Below, one piece after another: positions 22,814-30,702 of a stretch of DNA of 64,000 bases. The position numbers and the translations under genes are program-made. Origin of the DNA: Candidatus Saccharimonadota bacterium (lineage in GTDB: Bacteria > Patescibacteriota > Saccharimonadia > Saccharimonadales > Saccharimonadaceae); NCBI GenBank assembly GCA_017513185.1, contig JAFXGL010000004.1:18071-82070 (forward strand), in the 5' to 3' direction. Numbering within the stretch: the stretch's first letter is position 1; every line of letters starts with the position of its first letter. A model generated the notes under the pieces. It was given only the letters and a program-made list of their open reading frames with translations, searched no databases and was not told the origin of the DNA.

Positions 22814-23380
22814 TTATATGGTGATTTCGATTGGATTGGCGCCGAGAATATCGCTAGGATCTTCGGAAATGTTTCGGAGCTCTTTGGGCACTTTAGCGTC
22901 AACCGCGACTGCGGCTATTTGGGAGACTCTGTGACGAATGTAGCCGTAGAAAAGCTCGTAATTTTTACAAGTTTTTTCGATGGCTTCATCAAGCTCGGGA
23001 CCGATTACCGTTTTGGCGATTAGATTGCGATATTCCGTGTCTTTTATTACTCTTTCGAAATCAAAATGGAATTTAATCAAGAAGAGTGGGTTGTTATCTT
23101 TGTCTAAAAATGGTGCGCCGTCAGAATCTGCGAACATGAGAGCGAACCAAGGGTCAGGGTCGTACTGGTTGTTTTCTTCGTCGAAATAAGTGTTTTCCTT
23201 CCAACTGGTTTTAAGGTCTAGGTAAGAGAGTAAATCTCCGTATTTTGTATAGACTAGGCTGCTAAGGATATTCATCTGGAATTCTTCGCCCATGTCCCAA
23301 TTAGGATCTCCTTCGTAGTTTTTATCGTCGGTGAGAAAGGCGTGCACTATTTGGTCAAACCGAGAATAATCGATATTCAT
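22814..23380 (-). CDS. Hypothetical acidic soluble protein, 188 aa
   Basis: Family not recognised. The protein is acidic, without membrane segments, rich in Asp/Asn/Tyr/Phe in the first 115 residues (for example YDPDPWFALMFADSDGAPFLDKDNNPLFLIKFHFDF) and helical after that. The C-terminal about 35 residues are compact and Pro/Ile-rich. The start has AGGGGG about 9 bases upstream. It shares one -35 hexamer with the divergent 23513-23707 gene. Confidence 0.72.
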   Translation of the reverse strand: MNIDYSRFDQIVHAFLTDDKNYEGDPNWDMGEEFQMNILSSLVYTKYGDLLSYLDLKTSWKENTYFDEENNQYDPDPWFALMFADSDGAPFLDKDNNPLFLIKFHFDFERVIKDTEYRNLIAKTVIGPELDEAIEKTCKNYELFYGYIRHRVSQIAAVAVDAKVPKELRNISEDPSDILGANPIEITI

Positions 23381-23430
23381 GATATAACCCCCTGTTGTAA
23401 AATATTACTTTGAGATGACTCAACGGTTTT

Positions 23431-23481
23431 ATTATACCACAAAATGCTTATTTTTGCAAGGGGCGGGTGAGGTGGTATAAT
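23431..23481. promoter_or_regulatory. Divergent promoters sharing one palindromic -35
   Basis: TTGCAA (23454-23459) equals its own reverse complement. Leftward: 17 bp to TATAAT (23431-23436). Rightward: 16 bp to TATAAT (23476-23481). Both -10s have TGG extensions. The leftward leader can form TTGAG/CTCAA and an outer GTTG/CAAC pairing. Confidence 0.8.
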
Positions 23482-23512
23482 GAGAGTACGAACGAGCAAG
23501 GGGGTGAAAAAA

Positions 23513-23707
23513 ATGGCAAAGTTCGTGAAGCACTTTATGTTTTGGACGATAACGATAGTCGTGGTGACGCTTGCGGTAATGACAGGCATAAACTCGATAC
23601 GAGATGGTTCTTCTGCGAATGCGATTGTAGATGGAGTTTTAGTAATCGTCCTGATTGCGACGGCGTATTTTGTATTTTGCGAGATTGTGAAGGATGAGAA
23701 AAATTAA
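23513..23707 (+). CDS. Small membrane protein, 64 aa, two spans
   Basis: Family not recognised. From ATG 23513 (GGGGGTG about 6 bases upstream) the peptide MAKFVKHFMFW has two hydrophobic spans (about residues 8-28 and 38-58) joined by a short Asn/Asp/Ser loop and a charged end (KDEKN). This hairpin-like topology resembles many small stress or phage membrane proteins but gives no function. In-frame ATG 23480 overlaps the -10 and is unlikely. Confidence 0.68.
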   Translation: MAKFVKHFMFWTITIVVVTLAVMTGINSIRDGSSANAIVDGVLVIVLIATAYFVFCEIVKDEKN

Positions 23708-23732
23708 GGTGAAAAGAAGCCAAGCTGTCGTT

Positions 23733-23757
23733 CCCCGCTTTTAGAGCGGGGATTTTT
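23733..23757 (+). terminator. Terminator of the 64-aa gene
   Basis: CCCCGC/GCGGGG stem (23733-23751) followed by A and T5. Confidence 0.85.
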
Positions 23758-23788
23758 AATGGCTGGGAAGGAGGTGTGTTTTGGCGTT

Positions 23789-23822
23789 AAAAAGCCCCGC
23801 GAGGCGCTGGGCCTTGCGGGGC
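23789..23822 (-). terminator. Terminator of the 23841-24335 gene
   Basis: GCCCCGC/GCGGGGC stem with an inner partly paired loop, then T5 on the minus strand. Confidence 0.85.
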
Positions 23823-23840
23823 GGGGTTGGGGGAATGGGA

Positions 23841-24335
23841 TTACTTGATAATGAAGTGTAGTACGGTGGTGCCGATGTCGAGGTCGAGGCCGTCAGTGAT
23901 GGCGGTGAATTCATAATCGCCAGCCGGCAGGTCGCCGGGGACAGCGATGTAGAAGAGGACTTCGACATTGTCGTTTTCCAGGGTGTTGGTCTCTACTACT
24001 TCGACCCAGTCGTTAAGCCTGGGGTCGTCCAGCAGGTGAAGGTCAGCTTCATCTATCGTAAAAACGGTGGAGTCGATGACGGTTTCGCCGGCTTGGCCGG
24101 TAGCAGGAATGCGTTTCGGTAAGAGAACCGAGTAATTGAATTCCGTGCCGCGGGTGACGGTGAAGTGGTAGGTGGTGGCGGTGTCGCTGATGCTGACGCT
24201 GGTCGGCTCGATGCCGGGCATACCTTCGGCGGTGGCGCCATTGGCTGTCAGGACCAAGATTAAGATGACCAGGGGCAAGCATATGGTAGCGTAGAGGATG
24301 AGGAACGTTCTGGACATAGAAAACGGCTTTTTCAT
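23841..24335 (-). CDS. Secreted or membrane-anchored beta-rich protein, 164 aa
   Basis: Family not recognised. ATG 24333-24335 (MKKPFSMSRT) is chosen because GGGAGGG lies just upstream. A hydrophobic segment (about residues 12-34, ending TANGATAEG) acts as signal peptide or anchor. The mature part of about 130 residues looks like an all-beta domain: Thr/Val-alternating strands (SISDTATTYHFTVTRG, TVFTIDEADLHLLDD) and a closing GDYEFTAITDGLDLDIG segment, similar in style to Ig-like surface domains (inference). Single-gene unit. Confidence 0.72.
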   Translation of the reverse strand: MKKPFSMSRTFLILYATICLPLVILILVLTANGATAEGMPGIEPTSVSISDTATTYHFTVTRGTEFNYSVLLPKRIPATGQAGETVIDSTVFTIDEADLHLLDDPRLNDWVEVVETNTLENDNVEVLFYIAVPGDLPAGDYEFTAITDGLDLDIGTTVLHFIIK

Positions 24336-24359
24336 GGTGGTAACCCTCCCTATTAATAT

Positions 24360-24393
24360 ACATGGTGATTGCCTGTTTGCAATCAACTCATGT
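24360..24393 (-). promoter_or_regulatory. Leader hairpin of the secreted protein gene
   Basis: ACATG-TGATTGC (left) pairs with GCAATCA-CATGT (right): 12 base pairs with small bulges, placed at the predicted 5' end of the mRNA. Confidence 0.8.
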
Positions 24394-24397
24394 CTCC

Positions 24398-24426
24398 ATT
24401 ATAGCATAAGCTTGATAAAATGTCAA
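24398..24426 (-). promoter_or_regulatory. Consensus promoter of the secreted protein gene
   Basis: Minus strand: TTGACA (24421-24426), 17 bp, TGC-TATAAT (24398-24403): a full match to the sigma-70 consensus. Confidence 0.92.
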
Positions 24427-24439
24427 TAGTGTGGCGAAA

Positions 24440-26269
24440 TTAGGCTTGAGCAGGGGTGGATTTTTGGAGGACGGCGCAGTTGGCTTTGAGCCGTGCGAGG
24501 AAGGCGGCTTGGGCGGCGGGGTAGTTGGCGTTGTCGCCTTTCCAGGCTTCGAGGGCGGGACCTTGGAGGGCGCGGGCGTAGGAGAAGGTGATGGGCCAGG
24601 GGAAGGGGCCGTGGTTTTCGACTTCTTGAAGGTTGGCGGTGGCTTGCTCTGGGGTTTGGCCGCCAGAGAGGAAGACGACGCCAGCAAGGCCTTCGGGGAC
24701 GAATTTTCTTAAAGTCTTGGCAGTCCAGGAGCCGACTTCTTTGGCGGTGGACTGAGTTTGATATTGTTTGCCGGCGATGACCATGTTGCATTTTAGGATG
24801 GTGGCTGCGAGGTCGACCTCTTGACGGGCGAGCTCGGCGAAGAGTTCTTTTAAGATGATGCCGGTGATGGCGGCGGAGTGTTCGATGGGGTAGTCGCCGT
24901 CGAAGACGACTTCGGGCTCGACGATGGGGACGATGCTAGCTTCTTGGCATTTTTTGGCGTAGGAAGCCAAGATTTCTACGTTTTTATAGACGGTGTTTTT
25001 GGTGGGAGTGGTGGGAGTGATTTCAAAGGCGGCGCGCCATTTGGCGAAGCGGAGGCCTAAGTCGAAATATTCTTCTAGCCGTTCGTCAAGGCCAGCAAGG
25101 CCGAGGGTGTATTTTTCTTGGGAGCCGGGCATGTTGGCGAGGCCTTTGTCGACCTTGATGCCGGGGATGATGCCTTTTGATGTGAGGTATTTGACGAAAT
25201 CGCGGCCGTCGTCGGCGGTCTGGCGGGCGGTCTCGTCGAAGAGGATGACGCCGTTGACGTATTTTTCTAGATCTGGTGTGGTGAAGAAGAGGTTGCGGTA
25301 GTCGCGACGGTGCTGGTAATCGTCGGGAATGTTCATGTTCTCGAACTTTTTGTGAATGGAGCCGCCGGACTCGTCGGCGGCGAGGATGCCTTTGCCGTTT
25401 CCTACTAGTTGTTTAGCCATTTGGCGAAGGTTGACGGCGCTTTCTTTGGTCTCTAGAACGAGAGTTTCGAGCTCGTCTTTTGAGAGCGTGCGGTCGAGTT
25501 TCATGTTTTCGATGTTTAGTTTGGCCATGAGTAGTGAATCCTCCTCGGATTTATGGTTTAATAGACCGCCCAAAACAGAGGCGGCGGCGATAGAGTAGAC
25601 GGTGAGATGGGTGTAAAATTCGGTTTTGTCGAGCCTGCCTAGCTTGACTTTGTGGTGCTGTAGGCGAAGTTCCTGTTCGGAGAATTGACAAAGCTTGCCC
25701 TTGATGGCTCTATTAGGGAGAGGTTGGTCGGTGAAGATGATTTTGGCTCGTGACAGGAGCGGCGTGGCAAAGCCGGGGAGGCGTTTGGGGGCGTAGAAGG
25801 CGAGGCTGAGAGTGGGGTGAGCGTCTAGGAGCTGGATGAGCTGGTCGACGATGGTTTTGTCTAAAGTGGCGGAGCGGTCGACAAAGAGCCACTGAGTGTC
25901 TTTTTCTAGAGTTTTGGCGGTGAAGGTGGTGGGGTGTTTGAGGCTGGGGGTGAGGTAGGAGATTTGACTGCCGGCGGCGAGGATGTAGCGGTAGTTGGTG
26001 GTTTTGAAGTCGCAAGTGTAGAGGTCGGCGTCTTGAGCGAGGGGTTGGCCGGAGATTTCGGCGGGGAGGCCGAAGTTTCTCAAGACTTCGAGGGTGACGA
26101 CGGCGCCGGAGTAGATGCTGGCGCGGTTGAAGAACTGATGCGTGGAGCCGTCGAAGCCGAGGTTGAGCCATTTGGTGCCGTCGGAGCCTTCCTCGAAAGG
26201 TTCACGGTGTTCGTCGAGCTTGAGATAAATATCCTTCAAGACATTGCCAATAATGAGAATCTTGCTCAT
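24440..26269 (-). CDS. PfkB-like domain fused to class I fructose-bisphosphate aldolase
   Basis: 609 aa with two domains. Residues about 1-260 resemble a PfkB/ribokinase carbohydrate kinase (KILIIGNVLKDIYLKLDE start, GAVVTLEVLRNFGLPAEISG), but the catalytic GAGD motif expected before the last helices is replaced by VYSIAAASVLGGLL, so kinase activity is doubtful. Residues about 270-605 are a class I aldolase: GKGILAADESGGSIHKKF, GVILFDETARQ, IPGIKVDKG, KWRAAFEI, IVPIVEPEV, the Schiff-base lysine in TILKCNMVIAGK, and VVFLSGGQ. It cleaves fructose-1,6-bisphosphate in glycolysis. Predicted leaderless: TATAAT 6 bp before the ATG. Confidence 0.92.
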   Translation of the reverse strand: MSKILIIGNVLKDIYLKLDEHREPFEEGSDGTKWLNLGFDGSTHQFFNRASIYSGAVVTLEVLRNFGLPAEISGQPLAQDADLYTCDFKTTNYRYILAAGSQISYLTPSLKHPTTFTAKTLEKDTQWLFVDRSATLDKTIVDQLIQLLDAHPTLSLAFYAPKRLPGFATPLLSRAKIIFTDQPLPNRAIKGKLCQFSEQELRLQHHKVKLGRLDKTEFYTHLTVYSIAAASVLGGLLNHKSEEDSLLMAKLNIENMKLDRTLSKDELETLVLETKESAVNLRQMAKQLVGNGKGILAADESGGSIHKKFENMNIPDDYQHRRDYRNLFFTTPDLEKYVNGVILFDETARQTADDGRDFVKYLTSKGIIPGIKVDKGLANMPGSQEKYTLGLAGLDERLEEYFDLGLRFAKWRAAFEITPTTPTKNTVYKNVEILASYAKKCQEASIVPIVEPEVVFDGDYPIEHSAAITGIILKELFAELARQEVDLAATILKCNMVIAGKQYQTQSTAKEVGSWTAKTLRKFVPEGLAGVVFLSGGQTPEQATANLQEVENHGPFPWPITFSYARALQGPALEAWKGDNANYPAAQAAFLARLKANCAVLQKSTPAQA

Positions 26270-26275
26270 GCTATC

Positions 26276-26281
26276 ATTATA
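26276..26281 (-). promoter_or_regulatory. PfkB-FBA -10 element (leaderless)
   Basis: TGC-TATAAT on the minus strand, exactly 6 bp before ATG 26267-26269. Confidence 0.65.
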
Positions 26282-26315
26282 GCATAAAAAGCTTAAATAG
26301 AATTTTACTCAACGG

Positions 26316-26425
26316 GAACTTTTTCGCAATCGTCAAAAATACCTTAATAGCCTATTTCCTGCGCCCTATGACGAGCAAGTGCTCGGAAATGGTATCAAGG
26401 TATTTTTTACTGTTGGAAAAAGTTC
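26316..26425. repeat. Long inverted repeat, element 3
   Basis: Arms 26316-26349 and 26393-26425 pair at about 29 of 34 positions; the pairing continues inward (26351-26359 with 26385-26392) and the top loop holds a GAGC/GCTC hairpin (26373-26384). The whole forms one stem of about 40 bp. It fills the gap between rplY and the aldolase gene. No T-run follows, so it is not a standard terminator. Confidence 0.85.
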
Positions 26426-26447
26426 TTTATTGTTTCGTAAAATCTAT

Positions 26448-27140
26448 TTAAGCTTTTTCTTCGGTAGAATCAGATTCCTCGGCAGGCTTTTCGCCGTTAT
26501 CAGACGGGACGTCGGCGGCGGAGACTTCGCCAGCCTCGGCAGCGGCCTTGTCGGCAGCTTCACGAGCTTCGGCTTCGGCGACAGCGTCGTAGACGTTGGC
26601 GATGACGGTCTCTGGGTCGAGCTCTTTGTCGGCGAGTTCAACACCCTGCGGGAGGATGAGGTCGCGGATGAAGATTTTGTCTTCGACAGTGGCGAGCTTT
26701 GATGCGTCGACGGCGAGCTCCTTCGGGAGGTCGGCCGGTTTAGCTTTAACGTCGATTTCTTCCATCACTTGGTCGAGGGTGAGGTGAGCCTTGGAGGCGT
26801 CGCTACCATCGAAGCCGGTGAGGATGATTGGCGTGGTGGCCTCAACGAGCTTGTTCGCAGAGACGGCTTGGAAAGAGACGGCGATGATGCGGCGAGAGAC
26901 CGGGTCGAGCTGGACGCTCTTGACGATAGCCATGGTCTTTTTGTCGTCAACCGTGAGGTCAATCGGGCTGTGGTAGCCGGCGAGTTTTAGGACCTTTTCG
27001 GTGTCGTTGTAGGGGGATTTGGCGAGGATTTCGGACTTGCCGCCATAGATAACAGACGGGATGAGGCCGTCTTCGCGGAGGGCGAGGGCCTTTTTGCCGG
27101 TTTCAGTGCGGACAGTCAAAGTTAAATTGTAATCGGACAT
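26448..27140 (-). CDS. rplY: 50S ribosomal protein L25/Ctc family
   Basis: 230 aa of the long (CTC) type. The N-terminal 5S rRNA binding domain spans about residues 1-92 (RTETGKKALALREDGLIPSVIYGGK, then KSVQLDPVSRRIIAVSFQAV) and the C-terminal beta domain about 95-190 (PADLPKELAVDASKL, IFIRDLILPQGVEL). The last about 40 residues are an Ala/Glu-rich tail. It stabilises the central protuberance of the 50S subunit and in many bacteria responds to stress. AAGGAG precedes the ATG and a TTATAAT promoter lies about 25 bases further upstream. Confidence 0.93.
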   Translation of the reverse strand: MSDYNLTLTVRTETGKKALALREDGLIPSVIYGGKSEILAKSPYNDTEKVLKLAGYHSPIDLTVDDKKTMAIVKSVQLDPVSRRIIAVSFQAVSANKLVEATTPIILTGFDGSDASKAHLTLDQVMEEIDVKAKPADLPKELAVDASKLATVEDKIFIRDLILPQGVELADKELDPETVIANVYDAVAEAEAREAADKAAAEAGEVSAADVPSDNGEKPAEESDSTEEKA

Positions 27141-27196
27141 GTTTGCTCCTTAAATGATTGTAATATATTATAACGCATAAGGTGGATTTTAGCAAG

Positions 27197-27233
27197 AAAA
27201 AGCCCCGCAGGGCTTTTAAAGCGAAGGCGGGGC
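27197..27233 (-). terminator. Terminator of the 27238-27753 gene
   Basis: GCCCCGC/GCGGGGC stem with an inner GCTTT/AAAGC stem, then T5 on the minus strand. Confidence 0.85.
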
Positions 27234-27237
27234 GGAG

Positions 27238-27753
27238 TTAGAGGCGAATGCGTTGGAGTTCGTATCCCATGCCGCCGGGTGGCGTGATGAAGACTTTATC
27301 CTTGGTAATTGGAATGGTCCAACCGGCACGAGCCTGGGTAGTGGCGGCAACGACGAGCTTGACTTTAAGAGTAAAGTCGGTGGTGCTGATGTTGTCGTAT
27401 GGGATGGTTTCGGTGAAGATTTGTTCCACGCGCACGCCGTGACGGGGACGAACACCGGGGTCGGTCAGGATGGGTTTGTCGTAAATATGTTCATGGCGAA
27501 TCGCCATGGCGGCGCCGTAGAAGATGACCTCGGAGATTTTCCAGCTGGGGAGCCGGTTGTTCCGGAGCTTCTGGAAGGTGTTCTGATCCAGACCGAATTT
27601 GACGCGGAGAATCTGGTCGTAAGAGTTTTCTTGCGGAGGGATAAAATCCGAAAGGGTTTTGTCGGGGTTCATAAAGAAAAGTTCGAGGTAGTGACCAGGC
27701 TCGGCGGTGATGCGATATTGTTCGTCGTTATGAGAAAAGGCGTGAGATTCCAT
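27238..27753 (-). CDS. Hypothetical soluble protein, 171 aa
   Basis: Family not recognised. No signal peptide or membrane span. The sequence is mixed alpha/beta with many charged and aromatic residues, a segment LRVKFGLDQNTFQKLRNNRLPSW that may form a helix-turn-helix-like unit (inference), a His-rich patch (IRHEHIYDK) and a beta-rich C-terminal third (TTDFTLKVKLVVAATTQA, DKVFITPPGG). AGAGGTGA lies 5 bases before the ATG. Promoter, leader hairpin and GCCCCGC terminator match those of the island genes although it sits between rplY and uvrA. Confidence 0.72.
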   Translation of the reverse strand: MESHAFSHNDEQYRITAEPGHYLELFFMNPDKTLSDFIPPQENSYDQILRVKFGLDQNTFQKLRNNRLPSWKISEVIFYGAAMAIRHEHIYDKPILTDPGVRPRHGVRVEQIFTETIPYDNISTTDFTLKVKLVVAATTQARAGWTIPITKDKVFITPPGGMGYELQRIRL

Positions 27754-27777
27754 AGAATCACCTCTTGGTAAGATACT

Positions 27778-27830
27778 CTAGTCGAAGGACTAGGCATTAC
27801 TATTATAGCATATTTATAAGTATTTTGCAA
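27778..27830 (-). promoter_or_regulatory. Promoter and leader hairpin of the 27238-27753 gene
   Basis: Minus strand: TTGCAA (27825-27830), 17 bp, TGC-TATAAT (27802-27807). The leader begins with CTAGTC-CTTC-GACTAG (27778-27793). The promoter lies across the 3' end of uvrA. Confidence 0.88.
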
Positions 27831-30684
27831 GAAACTCGCCTGTGGGAGTGGCTTTGTCCTTGGCAAGTTGCTCTGGTGTGCCTTCGGCGACGACTTGGCC
27901 GCCGCCCTGACCGCCTTCGGGTCCCATGTCGATAATCCAGTCAGCGGATTTGATGACGTGGAGGTTGTGTTCAATGATAATCATGCTATTGCCGCCAGCG
28001 ACGAGTTTGCCCAAGATGTCGAGGAGGCGTTTGACGTCGTCGGTATGGAGACCGGTGGTGGGCTCGTCGAGAATGTAGAGGGTCCTGCCGGTACTTCTTC
28101 GTGACAGTTCGGTGGCGAGCTTGATACGTTGGGCTTCACCGCCGGAGAAAGTGGTAGCGGGCTGACCGAGCTTAATATAGCCAAGGCCGACTTCTTGGAG
28201 GGTTTTGAGTTTATTATAAATGGCCGGGATGTTTTTGAAAAAGTCGCAGGCTTCGTCGATAGTCATCTCAAGAACTTCGGAGATGTCTTTGCCTTTGTAC
28301 TTGATTTCTAGGGCTTCGCGGTTGTAGCGGCGGCCATGACAAGTGGGGCAGGTGACGTAAACGTCGGGAAGGAAGTGCATTTCTATCTTGTTGACGCCAT
28401 CACCTTGACAGGCTTCGCAGCGGCCACCTTTGACGTTAAAGGAGAAACGACCAGATTTGTAGCCGCGAACTTCGGCCTCGGGCTGGGCGGCGTAGAGGTC
28501 GCGGATGGCGGTAAAGACGCCGGTGTAGGTGGCGGGGTTGCTGCGGGGAGTGCGGCCGATGGGGCTTTGGTCGACGATGACGACTTTATCGAGGTTTTCG
28601 ATGCCGTCGATGCGGTCGTGGAGGCCGGGGACGGTCTGGGCGTGGTTGAGTCGAGCTTGGAGCTCTTTGGCGAGGATTTCGTTGACAAGGGTGGATTTGC
28701 CGGAGCCGGAGACGCCGGAGACGACGGTCATGACGCCAAGCGGGAATTTGACGGTGAGGTTTTTGAGGTTGTTTTCCCTAGCGCCGATGACGGTGAGGTA
28801 TTTGTCTTTTTTGGGTTTGCGACGGGTTTTGGGTGTATCGATTTTGAGTTCGCCGGAAAGATATTTCCCTGTGATGGAGTTTTTATTTTGTTTGATTTCT
28901 TCAGGGGTGCCAGCGGCGACGAGTCTACCACCATTGGCGCCGGCTCTCGGGCCAATGTCGATGATGTAGTCGGATTGTAGCATGGTGTCTTCATCGTGTT
29001 CGACGACGAGAACGGTGTTTTTGAGGTCTCGCAGGTGCTTTAGGGTGGCGATGAGCTTGTCGTTGTCGCACTGATGAAGGCCGATAGATGGCTCGTCGAG
29101 GACGTAGAGGACACCTTGGAGGCCAGAGCCGATTTGGGTGGCGAGACGGATGCGTTGGGCTTCGCCGCCACTTAGAGTATTGGCGGCTCGGCCGAGTTCG
29201 AGGTAGCCGAGGCCAACGTCTTGCATAAACTGGACGCGTTCTTTGATTTCTTTAAGAATTGGGTCGGCGATGAGGTGCTCGGCCTCGGTAAATTTGAGGT
29301 CTTGGCTTAAGACTTTTAGGGTTTGGTCGACGTCGAGGCTGCACATATCGACGATATTGAGGTCATGGATGGTGACGGCGAGGACGGCGGGCTTTAATCT
29401 GGCGCCGTGGCAAGTCTGACACTCGCGGACACGCATAAAACGTTCGATGTCGTGTTTGACAAATTCGGAGACGTCGGGGTTATTATACCTTCTTTCTAGG
29501 TTGGGGATGACGCCTTCGTAGGTGGTCTCATAGACGGTGCCGGCGGCAAACTTGCCGGACCCGGAGACGGTGACTTTGTATTTGTCGGGGCCGGTGCCGT
29601 AGAGGATTTTGCCGATGTCTTCGGGTTTTAAGTCGCGAATCGGGACGTGAATGGAAAAGCCGTGCTTCTCGCCGACGGAGGCAAGGCGCTTGAGCCAATA
29701 AGAATCGTAGCTGATGCGGTTAAAGGGGCGAATGCCACCTTCGGCAATGGTGAGATTGGGATTTAGTACGAGCTTGGGGTCGATTTCCATGCGGATGCCT
29801 AGGCCCGTACAGGTAGGGCAGGCGCCTTCGGGGGCGTTGAAGGAGAAGAGGCGTGGTTCTAGCTCGGGGATGAGCTCGTCAGGGTGGAGCGGACAGGCGT
29901 AACGTTGGGAGAAGGTGATGATTTCTCCGGCGTTGATGTTTTTGTCTTCGACGCTGGTGGAATTGTCAGAGATTTTGAGAAGTTTAATGATTCCCTGACC
30001 AAGTTCTAGGGCTTGCTCGATAGAGCCGGAGATGCGAGTCTCAATGTCGGGGCTTAAAATGAAGCGGTCGACGACGAGTTCGATGTCGTGGCGCTCTTGC
30101 TTTTCTAGTTCGGGAAATTCGTCGAGGGCGTAGACGATGCCATCTACGCGGACGCGGGAGAAGCCTTTTTGGGTGTATTGTTCGGGAATATGCTGGAATT
30201 CGCCTTTTTTCTGTTGGACGATGGGGGCGAGGAGCATGAGCTTAGCACCCAGGGGGAGTTTCATAACTTCGGTGACGATGTCTTCGACACTGCGACGCGA
30301 GACCTCACGGTGACAGATGGGGCAGTGAGGGGTGCCGACGCGAGCGAAGAGGAGACGGAGGTAGTCGTAAACCTCGGTGACGGTGGCGACGGTACTTCTG
30401 GGGTTTCTACTGGTGGACTTTTGGTCGATGGAGATGGCGGGACTTAAACCCGTAATAGAATCGACATCGGGCTTGTCCATGACGCCAAGGAACATGCGGG
30501 CGTAGGAGGAGAGAGATTCGACGTAGCGACGTTGCCCTTCGGCATAGATGGTATCAAAAGCGAGGCTGCTCTTGCCGGAGCCAGAGAGACCGGTAATTAC
30601 CACCAGCTTGTCACGTGGGATGTCCACGTCGATGTTTTTGAGGTTGTGCTGGCGCGCACCGCGGATTTTGATATAATTATCCAT
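27814..30684 (-). CDS. uvrA: Excinuclease ABC subunit A
   Basis: 956 aa, full length. UvrA finds DNA lesions and loads UvrB in nucleotide excision repair. Two ABC ATPase modules: Walker [13 protein letters not shown] (about residues 32-43) and [12 protein letters not shown] (about 650), signatures LSGGEAQRI and FSGGEAQRI, Walker [11 protein letters not shown] and [10 protein letters not shown]. Zinc-type cysteine pairs occur at CPICH, CPTC near residue 290 and CEAC..CPTC near 755-780. The -10 TATAAT lies 10 bp before the ATG, giving an almost leaderless mRNA. Confidence 0.98.
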   Translation of the reverse strand: MDNYIKIRGARQHNLKNIDVDIPRDKLVVITGLSGSGKSSLAFDTIYAEGQRRYVESLSSYARMFLGVMDKPDVDSITGLSPAISIDQKSTSRNPRSTVATVTEVYDYLRLLFARVGTPHCPICHREVSRRSVEDIVTEVMKLPLGAKLMLLAPIVQQKKGEFQHIPEQYTQKGFSRVRVDGIVYALDEFPELEKQERHDIELVVDRFILSPDIETRISGSIEQALELGQGIIKLLKISDNSTSVEDKNINAGEIITFSQRYACPLHPDELIPELEPRLFSFNAPEGACPTCTGLGIRMEIDPKLVLNPNLTIAEGGIRPFNRISYDSYWLKRLASVGEKHGFSIHVPIRDLKPEDIGKILYGTGPDKYKVTVSGSGKFAAGTVYETTYEGVIPNLERRYNNPDVSEFVKHDIERFMRVRECQTCHGARLKPAVLAVTIHDLNIVDMCSLDVDQTLKVLSQDLKFTEAEHLIADPILKEIKERVQFMQDVGLGYLELGRAANTLSGGEAQRIRLATQIGSGLQGVLYVLDEPSIGLHQCDNDKLIATLKHLRDLKNTVLVVEHDEDTMLQSDYIIDIGPRAGANGGRLVAAGTPEEIKQNKNSITGKYLSGELKIDTPKTRRKPKKDKYLTVIGARENNLKNLTVKFPLGVMTVVSGVSGSGKSTLVNEILAKELQARLNHAQTVPGLHDRIDGIENLDKVVIVDQSPIGRTPRSNPATYTGVFTAIRDLYAAQPEAEVRGYKSGRFSFNVKGGRCEACQGDGVNKIEMHFLPDVYVTCPTCHGRRYNREALEIKYKGKDISEVLEMTIDEACDFFKNIPAIYNKLKTLQEVGLGYIKLGQPATTFSGGEAQRIKLATELSRRSTGRTLYILDEPTTGLHTDDVKRLLDILGKLVAGGNSMIIIEHNLHVIKSADWIIDMGPEGGQGGGQVVAEGTPEQLAKDKATPTGEFLAKYL

Positions 30685-30694
30685 AAACTAAACA

Positions 30695-30700
30695 ATTATA
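30695..30700 (-). promoter_or_regulatory. uvrA -10 element (near-leaderless)
   Basis: TATAAT on the minus strand with 10 bp to ATG 30682-30684; predicted leader about 4 nt. Confidence 0.55.
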
Positions 30701-30702
30701 CA

